Source: JACXTP01 sp963789555 (GTDB lineage Archaea; Thermoplasmatota; Thermoplasmata; Methanomassiliicoccales; UBA472). From it: a DNA stretch of 64,000 bases. The DNA is taken from NCBI GenBank assembly GCA_963789555.1, contig CAWBKY010000003.1, positions 181,829 through 245,828 on the forward strand, written 5' to 3'. Shown piece by piece: positions 1 through 9,464 of this stretch; position 1 is the stretch's first letter, and each line of letters starts with the position of its first letter. A model generated the notes under the pieces. That model had not been told where the DNA came from, did no database searches, and saw only the letters and a list, made by a program, of their open reading frames with translations. Made by a program: the position numbers and the translations under genes.

Positions 1-2578
1 CAGCACGAGGTCCGCTCCATCGATGACAAGCACAAGGTCACAGAGGAGACCCTGCTGGACAAGCAGCGCCTTCTCGAAGAGAGGCGCAAGCAGCAGGCGG
101 AGGTGCAGTCCAAGATATCCGCCTCCGACTCCGAGCTGTCCGCTCTGGAGAGGAGACTGCTCGATCTGGACGCCCAGGTCAGCGAGGGCGAGGAGAAGGT
201 CCACTCCCTCACCATGGACAAGGACCGCCAGGAGGACCGGCTGAACCGTCTCAAGGCCGAACTGGCCGAGAACGAGGAGAGCAAGGGCAACCTGGAGTTC
301 CAGATCAAGGACGCGGAGTGGCGCCTGCGCGAGATCCAAAAGACGGAAAAGAGCTCCACGGGCGAGCTCAGCGCCTTGCAGACCCAGTTCTTCGCCAAGC
401 GTTCGCAGGAGGCGAAGATGGCCGCACAGCTGGACGAGCTGGAGCAGGCCATCAAGACCCTCACCCGGGAATACAATCACATCTCCGCGGAGAAGGAGGC
501 GGTGGAGAACCTTGCCAAGGGCTACAACCGTGCCGTCCGTTCCCTGTTGGAGGCGAGGGACAAGCACGAGATCAGAGGCATCCATGGCACCGTGGCCGAG
601 CTGGCCAAGGTCGACCCCAAGTACGACATCGCCCTCAACGTCGCCGCCGGCGCGCGGATGCAGTCGGTCATCGTGGACGATGACGAGGTGGCCTCCGAGG
701 CCATCCAGTTCCTGAAGCGGAACAACCTGGGCCGCGCCACATTCCTACCTCTCAACAAGATGCTAGACGGCAAGCCCCGGGGCAAGGCCCAGCTCGTCGT
801 CAAAGAGGCGGTCGGATACGCCATCGACCTCATCGACTTCGAGGAACGCTACCGCCCCGCCTTCTGGTACGTTTTCGGCGACACCGTGGTGGTGCAGGAC
901 CTGGCCAAGGCCCGAAAGCTGATGGGCGGGGTACGTCTGGTTACGGCCGGCGGCGAGCTCATCGAGGCCTCCGGGGCCATGGTGGGCGGCACGCTGGACA
1001 CCAACACCCCCAAGTTCGGCCAGAGCTCCAAGGGCAAGCTGGAGGAGATCGCCGAGGAGCTGCGCAAGAGCGTGGAGCACTCGGAGAAACTGACCGCCCA
1101 GCTCAAGGCGTTGCGCTTGGAGCTGCAACAGGTGGAGTCCCGCATGCGCGAGCTCAGCGGCTCGGAGAGCAACAACGAGATCAAGATCAGCGGCCTGGAG
1201 GCCACCTTGAAGGACCTGAAGGGCCGGATGGCCAAGGGACGCGAGGAGGCGACGACCAAGGCCAAGGAATCGGAGGAGCTGCGCCTGGCCATCGAGAGGT
1301 TGTCCAAGGAGGTCGCTTCCGCCGCATCCAAGGTGGAGCAGACCAAATCTCAACGTGAGCTGGCCCGGCAGAGGCAGATGGAGATCGCCCCCAAGGACCT
1401 CACCGCCAAGCTGCGCGCTTTGCAATCCGAGGTGGTGGAGCTCACCGCCTCGGTGGCGGAGCTGAACTCCGAGAAGGCCACCGGCAAGACCCAGATGGAC
1501 CTGCTCCGCAAACGCCTGGAGGAGATGGACCAGTTCGAGGCCGGTTCCAAGGAGAAGTCGGTCAAGCTGCGCTCCGAGGGCGAGGAGGCCCGGGCCAAGG
1601 AGGCCAAGCTCCGCGTGGAGCTCAACGGCATGAGGCGCATCGAGGACTCCATGGGCAAGGAGATGAACGACCTCCGCGCCAAGAAGGAGGCCTGCGTTCA
1701 AGGAACGGACCCAGTTGGAGTCCGACCGGGACAAGCTCCAGACCAAGGCGGAGACCTCGCAGGACTTCGTCATCACGCTCAACACCAAGCTCGCCACCGC
1801 CATGGAGCGCATCAAGGAGTGCGACGTCGAGATCGAGCAGATCAAGGTGCCGGTCACCTACCCTCTGCCCCCCATGGACGAGATCAAGGCGGAGATCAAC
1901 CGCTGCGAGTCCACCCTGGCCAACATGGGCGCCGTCAACCTGCGTTCCATAGAGGACTACGAGGACAAGTTCGCCCGGCATGTGGAGCTGCGCAACGAGA
2001 TCAAACGCCTGGACGACCAGAAGAACGACCTCATCAAGCTCACCAACGAACTGAACGAGAAGAAGAAGGTCGCTCTGCTCAAGGTGTTCGACGCGGTCAA
2101 CGAGAACTTCCGCACCGTCTACGCCGAGCTTTCGCAGGGAGGCGACGCCGAGCTGCTGCTGGAGAACCCAGAGCGGCCGTTCGAGGGCGGCTTGGTCATG
2201 AAGTGCCGGCCCAGGCACGGCAAGGTGCTGCGGTTGGAGGCGCTAAGCGGAGGGGAGAAGTCGCTGGCAGCGCTGAGCTTCATCTTCGCCATGCAGGAAT
2301 GGCAGCCATCGCCCTTCTATCTGCTGGACGAGGTGGACATGTTCCTGGACGCGGTCAACGCCGACATGGTGGCCCAGCGCGTCAAGAAGAGCTCCCACAC
2401 CGCCCAGTTCGTCATGATATCGTTGAGGAAGGTCACCCTGAACAAGGCGGACCACATCATCGGGGTGACGAAGCCAGAGGGCGGGATAAGCAATGTCATA
2501 ATGAAGCCCGACCTGGGCGATATCAAGGACCTCCAGGACGACCTTAAGGTGCTGGAGGAGAAGGGGGATGGGGTATAA
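1..2578 (+). CDS. smc: Chromosome segregation ATPase SMC (5' partial, one frameshift)
   Basis: Structural maintenance of chromosomes ATPase, core of the condensin-like Smc-ScpAB complex that compacts DNA. The window opens inside the first coiled coil, so the N-terminal Walker A head is missing (about 860 of roughly 1180 residues remain). The hinge lies near nt 580-1010 and is followed by the returning coiled coil. The C-terminal head has the LSGGEKS signature and the Walker B segment FYLLDEVDMFLD near nt 2245-2350. Reading frame 1 is lost near nt 1693: removing one base of gcctgcg restores KKEA-AFKERTQLESDRDK. This is most likely a sequencing insertion. The stop TAA overlaps the ScpA start. 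Confidence 0.95.
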
Positions 2579-3486
2579 TGGAGACCAACGCAGAGGCCAT
2601 CTACGGCCATTTGCTGTTCCACCGCGCCATCATCGACGAGGGGGACCGCAGCGAGAAGATCGAACGCTACATGGAACTGCTCAAGCAGGCCGAGGCGGGG
2701 GAGGGCATCGTCCCCCTCGACCCAGTGGATAGGGCGGTACAGCTGGTGTTCCAGCTGGTCCTCTCCAACAACTTCGACCCTTGGGACGTGAACCTCATGG
2801 AGTTCGTCCGCATGTACACCAAGAAGATGCACGCCGACGAGGTGAACTTCATCGTGGCAGGCAAGCTGGTGCACATGGCCTGGAGCATCCTGCGCATGCA
2901 GAGCCAAGAGGTGCTGCTGCTGCACGAGCGCCCCGAGCAGTTCGAGCTGAACTGCGCCGACTGGGACCTGGAAGGTGAGGCCCAGTCCGAGGAACCGTTC
3001 CATTCCGATATCGTCACCGACGTCCCGGACGGGGTGGAGCTGGCCGAGGCGGTCCGCCACCACACCAGCCGACCGGTCTCGTTGGTCGAGCTCTTGGACG
3101 CGTTCGATGAGGCCAAGCGCGAGGTCGAGGTGCAACTGGCCCGGCAGAAGGCCCGGGACGTGCTCAAGGCCGCGCAGGAACGCTTCGACGGCAAGGCCCA
3201 CTCCGAGGACCTGGAGAAGGACGTGGAGATGACCTGGGACCGCATCCTCCGATGCGGCAACGGGCCGATCGCGCTCGAGGACATCATTGAAGGCGGCAAG
3301 GAGGACGCGGTCACGGTCGTGGTCTCATTGCTGTTCCTGTCCCGGGCGGGCAAGATCGCCCTATGGCAGGACGAACTTCCCTATGGCCAGGTATTCCTGG
3401 AGATCAAGATCCCGTGGGACATCGGCACCCTAGAGGAAAGGCCGGCACCGCTGGTGCCCACCCCTGAGAAGAGAGCGGTGATCTGA
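2578..3486 (+). CDS. scpA: Condensin kleisin subunit ScpA
   Basis: Kleisin that bridges the two SMC heads. It has 302 residues, within the archaeal ScpA range. The N-terminal helical region binds the SMC neck, and the C-terminal winged helix (about residues 225-290) binds the other head. The central linker is acidic and helical. The ATG overlaps the smc stop by one base (TAATG), so translation is coupled. scpB follows after one base. Order smc-scpA-scpB is the standard condensin operon and strongly supports the call. Confidence 0.93.
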   Translation: METNAEAIYGHLLFHRAIIDEGDRSEKIERYMELLKQAEAGEGIVPLDPVDRAVQLVFQLVLSNNFDPWDVNLMEFVRMYTKKMHADEVNFIVAGKLVHMAWSILRMQSQEVLLLHERPEQFELNCADWDLEGEAQSEEPFHSDIVTDVPDGVELAEAVRHHTSRPVSLVELLDAFDEAKREVEVQLARQKARDVLKAAQERFDGKAHSEDLEKDVEMTWDRILRCGNGPIALEDIIEGGKEDAVTVVVSLLFLSRAGKIALWQDELPYGQVFLEIKIPWDIGTLEERPAPLVPTPEKRAVI

Positions 3487-3487
3487 A

Positions 3488-3985
3488 TTGGAATCGGAGC
3501 GAGCAGTGGAGGCGGTGCTGTTCTCTTCCGGCCGGCCGATGAAGGCCTCGGAACTATGCGAGGCCACCGGGCTCGGCCCTGACACCGTAAGGAGGGCGCT
3601 GAAGAAGTTGGAGGAGGAGTACGACCAGAGAGGCTCCGCCATCCAGGTGGTCAAGATCGGCCTGAAGTACTCCATGCAGCTCCGTCCGGAGGCGGCGCGC
3701 TATTCCACCACCTTCGCGGAGAAGGAGCTGCCCGACAAGGTCCTCCGCCTGGCGGCCATCATCGCCTACAACCAGCCCATACTACAGAGCGAACTGGCCA
3801 AGCTCATGGGGTCTGACGTTTACGACGAGGTGCGCACCCTGCGCCACGCCGGTCTCGTCACCGGCAAGAAGCAAGGGCAGACGTTGTTGCTGTCCACGAC
3901 GCAGAAGTTCTCCGAGTACTTCGGCATCGGCAGCAACCGCAAAGAGGACATCAAGAGGTGGTTGGAATCACAGTCAAAGAAGTAG
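3488..3985 (+). CDS. scpB: Condensin accessory subunit ScpB
   Basis: 165-residue winged-helix protein that dimerises and binds the ScpA linker. The start is a TTG one base after the scpA stop; the N-terminus (ERAVEAVLFSSGRPM) matches the usual ScpB opening. The tandem winged helices include the conserved LAAIIAYNQPI segment, which corresponds to the family's LAIIAYRQPI motif. The gene ends with TAG followed directly by TGA in frame. Third gene of the smc-scpA-scpB operon. Confidence 0.93.
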   Translation: MESERAVEAVLFSSGRPMKASELCEATGLGPDTVRRALKKLEEEYDQRGSAIQVVKIGLKYSMQLRPEAARYSTTFAEKELPDKVLRLAAIIAYNQPILQSELAKLMGSDVYDEVRTLRHAGLVTGKKQGQTLLLSTTQKFSEYFGIGSNRKEDIKRWLESQSKK

Positions 3986-4182
3986 TGAGAGTGAAGGAAG
4001 ATCAGAAGACTACCATCGGGCGCATACCTATCATGGTCTCCGAGGCGAGGCGTTTGCCTGGCTCCGACCCCTGCGTCACCATCACGGAGCTAAGTGTGGA
4101 GCGGAGGGAGGAGGACGCCCCGCCCCTGCGCACCTGGTCCGGATACCCCTTCGTATCTCTGAAGGGTTCGCACGGCAAGTGA
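3985..4182 (+). CDS. Possible 65-residue protein coupled to scpB
   Basis: A GTG overlaps the scpB stop by one base (TAGTG) and opens a frame of 65 codons to TGA. The product is mixed charged/polar, with no membrane segment or motif that I recognise. The overlap would suggest coupling to the condensin operon and codon third positions are fairly G+C-rich. There is no homology evidence from memory, so it may simply be a chance frame in a 320-base stretch between scpB and the lsm promoter. Confidence 0.3.
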   Translation: MRVKEDQKTTIGRIPIMVSEARRLPGSDPCVTITELSVERREEDAPPLRTWSGYPFVSLKGSHGK

Positions 4183-4275
4183 TGGTCCCAAGGCATCGGC
4201 CGTCCATGGTACTAGAGGGATGGATGTGACTGGCCGGCCTTGGAACGGCCATGGGTGGGCGCGCCCTCATAGAAA

Positions 4276-4287
4276 ACCTTTATATCC
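4276..4287 (+). promoter_or_regulatory. TATA box for lsm
   Basis: The sequence aacctttatatcc is a strong archaeal TATA element. It lies about 30-40 nt before the candidate GTG (4311) and ATG (4320) starts, so the transcript is probably nearly leaderless. Confidence 0.7.
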
Positions 4288-4319
4288 AGCGGTCCTAATG
4301 CGTCAAAGTAGTGGTCTTA

Positions 4320-4535
4320 ATGGTAATGCCCCTTGCGCTGCTCGAGAAATCCATGAACAAGAACATCTCCCTCCTGCTGAAGGACAACCGTATGCTAGAG
4401 GGCAAGCTGACCGGATACGACGAGTACATGAACATGGTCATGGAGGACACGGAGGAGCGCACCTCTGAACAGACCAGGCGCCTGGGCGTGGTCATCCTCC
4501 GGGGCAACAACGTGGTGAGCATCTCACCCCTCTGA
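4320..4535 (+). CDS. Sm-like archaeal RNA-binding protein (Lsm)
   Basis: Small beta-barrel protein of the Sm/Lsm family, which forms heptameric rings that bind U-rich RNA. About 71 residues. Sm1 motif: LLKDNRMLEGKLTGYDEYMN followed by MVMEDTEE. Sm2 motif: LGVVILRGNNVVSISP, with the RG pair expected in archaeal Sm proteins. Start choice is uncertain: GTG at 4311, ATG at 4320 or ATG at 4326 are all in frame. I use 4320, just downstream of the TATA box. A sugar nucleotidyltransferase follows. Confidence 0.9.
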   Translation: MVMPLALLEKSMNKNISLLLKDNRMLEGKLTGYDEYMNMVMEDTEERTSEQTRRLGVVILRGNNVVSISPL

Positions 4536-4565
4536 AATCCGTTCCTATTACCGGTGAAAAAACGG

Positions 4566-5531
4566 ATGAAGGCGGTAATTCTTGCAGGCGGTCTAGGCAC
4601 GCGCCTAAGGCCACTTACCTACCGAACACCCAAACCCCTCGTACCTCTGGTGGGCAAGCCATTGGTGCGCCACATCATCGATTCCTTGCCCTCCCGCGTG
4701 GACACGGTGGTGCTGGCCGTCTCCTACATGAAGGAGGCGTTGGAGGATTACTTCCGGGTGAACGACTGCGGTCGCAAGGTCATCCTGGTCAATGAGACCC
4801 AGCCCCTCGGGACCGGGGGGGCCCTTAAGAACGTCGAGGAGCACCTCGACGAGACCTTCATGGCCTTCAACGGCGACGTGATCTGCTCGTTGGACCTCAA
4901 TGCCATGCTGCGTCGGCACCGCCAAGGGGGTGGCATCGGCACGTTGGCGTTATGGGAGGTGGAGGACCCAAGCCCCTTCGGCGTGGTGGCCCTCGACCCG
5001 ACCGGGCGGATAACCCGTTTCCAGGAGAAGCCAAGTCGGGCGGAGGCGGTATCGAACCTGATCAACGCGGGCACCTACATCTTCGAACCAGAGATACTGG
5101 ACCACATCGGCCCAGGGGTGGTGTCGTTGGAACGTGAGGTGTTCCCCAAGGTCCTGGCGGATGGGCTGTTCGGGCACGAGTTCGAGGGTTACTGGGTGGA
5201 CTGCGGGACGAGGGAGAGCTACCTCAAGGCCCAGGAGACCATCATGCGGTTCCAAGGGGACAAGGTCTTCGACCTCGAGCTCCGCGGCAAGGTGGCGATG
5301 GAAGGGCCCTATCATCTGGACGGTGCCTATCTGGAGGACTGCCATGTCGGTCCCAACGTCTATGTCTATCCCGGGGCCGAGATAATGTCTGGCGCCATGG
5401 TGAGCAACAGCGTCATCATGGCCGGGGCCCGAGTGTCGCCCGGAGCCCAGGTGAGGGACTCCATCATCGGTCCAGGGCAAGTGGTGCCCCAGGGCTCGTC
5501 GGTCATAGGGCAGATCATAGCGGAAAGATGA
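4566..5531 (+). CDS. Sugar-phosphate nucleotidyltransferase with left-handed beta-helix tail
   Basis: NDP-sugar pyrophosphorylase (mannose-1-phosphate guanylyltransferase or glucose-1-phosphate nucleotidyltransferase type), making an activated sugar from NTP and sugar-1-phosphate. The N-terminus has the signature GGLGTRLRPLTYRTPKPLVP, then NGDVICSLD for the metal-binding Asp and FQEKP for the sugar site. From about residue 235 there are hexapeptide-like repeats (GPYHLDGAYLEDCHVGPN and onward) forming a short beta-helix. About 321 residues from ATG 4566; an in-frame GTG lies at 4554. Exact nucleotide and sugar cannot be told from sequence alone. Confidence 0.88.
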   Translation: MKAVILAGGLGTRLRPLTYRTPKPLVPLVGKPLVRHIIDSLPSRVDTVVLAVSYMKEALEDYFRVNDCGRKVILVNETQPLGTGGALKNVEEHLDETFMAFNGDVICSLDLNAMLRRHRQGGGIGTLALWEVEDPSPFGVVALDPTGRITRFQEKPSRAEAVSNLINAGTYIFEPEILDHIGPGVVSLEREVFPKVLADGLFGHEFEGYWVDCGTRESYLKAQETIMRFQGDKVFDLELRGKVAMEGPYHLDGAYLEDCHVGPNVYVYPGAEIMSGAMVSNSVIMAGARVSPGAQVRDSIIGPGQVVPQGSSVIGQIIAER

Positions 5532-5567
5532 GTCCGTATCGACCAATACAGGACTCTGATTGTTAGT

Positions 5568-5580
5568 TATGTATATATTC
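5568..5580 (+). promoter_or_regulatory. TATA box for the ABC importer operon
   Basis: The sequence tatgtatatattc stands about 45 nt before the likely N-terminus of the permease gene at 5619, with the next gene starts all overlapping. It is the best promoter candidate for the permease-ATPase-ATPase-PhoU-like operon. Confidence 0.6.
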
Positions 5581-5618
5581 CTGGAAATTTTCCGGTAGGC
5601 TATAGAGGTGGTGGGCCA

Positions 5619-7277
5619 CTGGCGGAGAAGCCTCAGCAAGGGTTCCTAATATGGATCAACAGCCGTAACTTCCGGAACGGCTGGCTGGGCTTCGTCATCA
5701 TTTTCTTCCTCCTCTTCATCGTCCTGCCCACCATATGGATATTGAGCTACACCGTCACGGACTGGGACCTCATCCAGAAATACGTCTTCGACGACCCGGC
5801 CACGGTCCAGCTGATACAGGATGCCATAGTGGCCTCGTTCGAGATCGCCGCCATCGTCGTCGTGATCGACATCATAACCGGCCTGCCCATGGCCTGGATC
5901 CTGGTGCGCAAGGAGTTCCGGGGCAAGCAGTTCCTGGACACCTTGATCGACATGCCCTTGGCCGTGCCCACCGCCGCCCTGGGGTTCTCCGCGGCCATAT
6001 TCTGGGCCGTGTCCAAACCATCGGCGGAGGCCCCTTGGTTCGCCGTGGGCGAGATATCCAGCCCCTTCATCCTGGTGTTACTGCTCCACGTCATCTTCTC
6101 CTACCCCTACATGGTGCGCTCGCTGGCCGCCATCCTGGAGCAGATCGACCAGACCTATGAGACGGCCGGCCAGACCCTGGGGGCGAGCAAGCTCACCGCG
6201 GCCCGCACCATCACCCTGCCCCTGTTCCGCGCCGGCCTGGTGACCGGCATCATCCTGGCCATGGCCCGCAGCCTGAGCGAGACCGGCGGCACCATGATCG
6301 CGTTGGCCACCATGGCCAACTCCCAGGACTTCCAGACCGGGCCGACCCTCATCGGCACCCTCAAGGCGGGCCTCAGCCTCAATCCCGACCTCGCCGCCCC
6401 CCTGGCCTTCATCAGCATCCTGCTGATCGCCCTCTCATTGGTGCTCCTGGTGGCGCTCAAGCTGGTGGTCATGAAGGTCAGATTGCCCGCGGGCAAGGTC
6501 TGGCCCAAATGGGAGAAGATACTCTCCCGGGGCATCGCCCCCAAGTTGAAGGACGGTTTCAGTGGCGCCTTCCTCATCATCATCGTGCTCATACCTTCCT
6601 TCTTCATCTTCGCATATGTGTTCACTGCCACCGCCTCCCAAGGCGATTGGCAGACCTTCTGGGAGAGCCTGGCCAATTCCTTCATCATCGCCGGCGTGGT
6701 CACCTTGGTGGACATATTCCTCGGCATACCCCTGGCGCTTTACATCGCCCGCAACAAGAAGGGCCGCCTCCCTCAGTTCCTGGACGTGATGGTCAACATT
6801 CCGTTGATCGTGCCCACCGCCGCTCTGGGGTACTCCCTCGGCATCTTCTGGGGCGGGGCTCCTTTCATCTCGGCCATCCCGTTCCTCCTGGTCATCTTCG
6901 CCCACATCGCCTTCACCTATCCCCTGGTGGTCAGGAACGTCGAGGGGGCGGTGGAGGAGGTCGACGCGGCCTATGAGGACACCGCCCGCACCTTGGGGGC
7001 GAGACGCCTCCAGACCTTCCGCAAGGTCCTCTTCCCGATGATCAAGGCCTCGGTCCTGGCAGGCGCGATAATGGCCTTCACCCGGAGCCTTGGCGAGACC
7101 GGCGCCACCATCGCGGTGGCGGGCACATCCGTCAACACCGCCCCGGTCTACATCGTCGAGCTGATCAACAGGGAGCAGTTCTACATGGCGGCCTTGGCCT
7201 GCATCGTGCTGATCGTGGTCTCGTTCGCCTTCATGATGGCGCTCAGGGTCATCACCAGGAAGAGGAGGGCAGGCTGA
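5619..7277 (+). CDS. ABC importer permease, two permease domains fused in one chain
   Basis: Integral membrane subunit of a type I ABC importer. Two binding-protein-dependent permease domains lie in tandem, each with an EAA loop for the ATPase: ETAGQTLGASKLTAARTITL (near nt 6155-6215) and EDTARTLGARRLQTFRKVLF (near nt 6975-7035). Fused permeases of this length resemble the Fe3+ (FbpB), thiamine (ThiP) and related groups. The first standard start is TTG 5742, but the frame is open upstream and encodes a full membrane segment (FVIIFFLLFIVLPTIWIL). The true start is therefore probably near CTG 5619 (reads AEKPQQGF...), or an ATG has been lost to a base error. The stop overlaps the next ATG. The substrate is unknown. 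Confidence 0.85.
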   Translation: MAEKPQQGFLIWINSRNFRNGWLGFVIIFFLLFIVLPTIWILSYTVTDWDLIQKYVFDDPATVQLIQDAIVASFEIAAIVVVIDIITGLPMAWILVRKEFRGKQFLDTLIDMPLAVPTAALGFSAAIFWAVSKPSAEAPWFAVGEISSPFILVLLLHVIFSYPYMVRSLAAILEQIDQTYETAGQTLGASKLTAARTITLPLFRAGLVTGIILAMARSLSETGGTMIALATMANSQDFQTGPTLIGTLKAGLSLNPDLAAPLAFISILLIALSLVLLVALKLVVMKVRLPAGKVWPKWEKILSRGIAPKLKDGFSGAFLIIIVLIPSFFIFAYVFTATASQGDWQTFWESLANSFIIAGVVTLVDIFLGIPLALYIARNKKGRLPQFLDVMVNIPLIVPTAALGYSLGIFWGGAPFISAIPFLLVIFAHIAFTYPLVVRNVEGAVEEVDAAYEDTARTLGARRLQTFRKVLFPMIKASVLAGAIMAFTRSLGETGATIAVAGTSVNTAPVYIVELINREQFYMAALACIVLIVVSFAFMMALRVITRKRRAG

Positions 7278-8369
7278 TGCCGTCCATCACCCTGAACCAG
7301 GTCAAGAAGTCCTACGGCGACATCAAGGCCGCGGACGGTCTGGAGCTGGAGGTGCTCGACGGGGAGTACCTGTGCATCCTCGGCCCCACCGGGTCGGGCA
7401 AGACCACCTTGCTGCGCCTGGTCTGCGGCCTCACCCTCCCCGATTCGGGAGCGGTCTTCCTTGATGGCAAGGACATCACCAGATGGGAGCCGGAGGACCG
7501 GGGGGCGGTCATGCTTTCCCAGACCTACTCGCTCTTTCCGCACATGACCGTGGCCGAGAACGTGCTCTTTGGCCCGGAGCTCAGAGGCATGCCCGAGGCG
7601 GAACAGAAGCATCTTCTGGCCGAAATGCTGGACATCGTCCGGCTCTCCTCTCGGGCGGACGCCCTGCCCAAGGAACTGAGCGGGGGCATGATGCAGCGCA
7701 CCGCATTGGCCCGGGCCTTGGCCTCCGGCACCGAGATCCTCCTGTTGGACGAGCCGTTGCGCGCCTTGGACGCCCGACTTGCGCATCAACCTCCGCCATG
7801 AGCTCCGTTCCTTGGCCAAAACGCTCGGGCTCACCACCATCCACGTCACCCACGACCAGGAGGAGGCCTTGGTCATGGCCGACCGCATCGCCGTCCTGAG
7901 ACAGGGGAGGATCGTGCAGGTGGGCACCCCCGGCGAGATATTCGACAATCCCAACTCACCTTTCGTGGCCAATTTCGTGGGCCAATCCAATTTCTTCACC
8001 GGGAAGGTGGAGGCCAAGGCCGGGAACACCACGGTCCGCCTCTCCGATGGTCGGGCAGTGCATGCCAGGGCGTGCCAGTTCCCCATCGGGCAGGAGGTGG
8101 TGGTCGGCATCAAGGTGGGCAACACCGACATCAGCAAGGAGGAGGCCGGCCCCCTGCAGGGAAGGATCGAAAGGATACTGTTCGAAGGCAAGTTCCTATT
8201 CATCGATGTCCAAGTGCCAGGGGTGGGGCTGATCAGCTCCAAGGTGCCCTCCTGGAGGATGGGCAAGCTGGCGGTGGGGGACGATGTGAACGTGCGCTGG
8301 GCCTGGGAAAAGGCCACGGTGTTCCCGCTGCCCGCGAACGGGCTGGCGGAGGAGCTGAGGGTGGACTGA
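7277..8369 (+). CDS. ABC importer ATPase 1 (one frameshift)
   Basis: ATPase of the same importer. Walker A GPTGSGKTT, Q-loop region MLSQTYSLFPHM, signature LSGGMMQRTALARALA, Walker B EILLLDEPL, and H-loop TIHVTHDQEEA, then a C-terminal TOBE-like domain (from about residue 240). The frame breaks near nt 7780; deleting one T of cgacttgcgc gives the expected LDARLRINLRHEL, so this is probably a sequencing insertion. The ATG overlaps the permease stop (TGATG) and the stop overlaps the next ATG (TGATG). Confidence 0.9.
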
Positions 8370-9454
8370 TGCCTGAGGTGCGCTTGGAAGGATTGGGCAA
8401 AACCTACGGAAAAGTGGTGGCCGTGGGCGGGGTGGACCTGGTGATCCGGGACAAGGAATATGTCACCATCCTCGGTCCTTCGGGATGCGGCAAGACCACA
8501 CTCATCCGCATGATCGCCGGTATAATCGAACCTAGCCAGGGCAAGGTATTCCTTCGTGGAAAGGACATGCGTGGCGTACTCATCGAGGAACGGGGCATCG
8601 GTTACGTCTTCCAGAACATAGCGTTGTTCCCCAACCTGAACGCCGCCCAGAACGTCGCCTACAGCAGTCGGGCGAGAGGGGCGGACAAGGGGGCGCAGGA
8701 AAAGGTGGCCCGGGAGCATCTCCAGCTCGTCAAGTTGCTGGACCGGATGGCCATGTTCCCCGACGAGATGTCCGGCGGGGAGCAACAGAAGGTGGCCTTG
8801 GCCCGAGCCCTTGCCAGCGGGTCGGACCTATTGCTCCTGGACGAACCGCTGTCCGCGCTGGACGCCCGCGTGAGGGTGGACCTGCGCTACGAGCTGCGCC
8901 GATTGACCAAGGCGCTCGGCCTCACCACCATCCACGTCACCCATGACCAGGAGGAGGCGATGACGGTCTCGGACCGGATCGTGCTCATGAGGGCAGGCAC
9001 CATCGTGGAGGCCGGCACCCCCGAGGAGCTTTACTCCCAGCCCAAGCATCTGTTCACGGCCAACTTCATCGGCGAATCGAACTTCCTGGAGGGCTGGGTG
9101 AGGGAGAAGGTGGACGGCCTGACCCGGGTCGAGGTCCGGGAAGGTTCCACCATCGATGTCATGGGGTCGACCCTGGAGCTCGGCGATCCGGTGGTGGTCT
9201 CGGTCCGGCCGGAGTTCGTCTACCCGTTCACCACCGGACTGAGGTCCAAGGTCACTGGCTCCATCTACATGGGCACATACTGGCGCATCAAGGCGACGAC
9301 AGAGGGCGATGATGAAATGAACTTCGATGTTCCGATAACCGATGGACATCTCTATCAAATAGGGCAAGACATTTATCTGATGGTCAACAAGAGAGCGGCA
9401 GTGCTGTTCCCCCGTCCGCGGGAAGGGGTCGAGGAGGCGATCAGCCTTGAGTGA
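8369..9454 (+). CDS. ABC importer ATPase 2
   Basis: A second, non-identical ATPase of 361 residues. Walker A GPSGCGKTT, Q-loop FQNIALFPNL, signature MSGGEQQKVALARALA, Walker B LLLLDEPLSALDARVR, H-loop HVTHDQEEAM, and a C-terminal TOBE domain. It is intact, so the importer may run on an ATPase heterodimer, which is unusual for type I importers. It overlaps ATPase 1 by one base. No substrate-binding protein is encoded in this operon. Confidence 0.92.
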   Translation: MPEVRLEGLGKTYGKVVAVGGVDLVIRDKEYVTILGPSGCGKTTLIRMIAGIIEPSQGKVFLRGKDMRGVLIEERGIGYVFQNIALFPNLNAAQNVAYSSRARGADKGAQEKVAREHLQLVKLLDRMAMFPDEMSGGEQQKVALARALASGSDLLLLDEPLSALDARVRVDLRYELRRLTKALGLTTIHVTHDQEEAMTVSDRIVLMRAGTIVEAGTPEELYSQPKHLFTANFIGESNFLEGWVREKVDGLTRVEVREGSTIDVMGSTLELGDPVVVSVRPEFVYPFTTGLRSKVTGSIYMGTYWRIKATTEGDDEMNFDVPITDGHLYQIGQDIYLMVNKRAAVLFPRPREGVEEAISLE

Positions 9455-9464
9455 AAAAGGTTCT

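Noticed and set aside
1680..1720. Programmed +1 frameshifting as the cause of the broken genes
   Set aside because: The breaks lack a shared slippery site, fall in unrelated housekeeping genes and nearly all need removal of one base, which fits sequencing insertions better.
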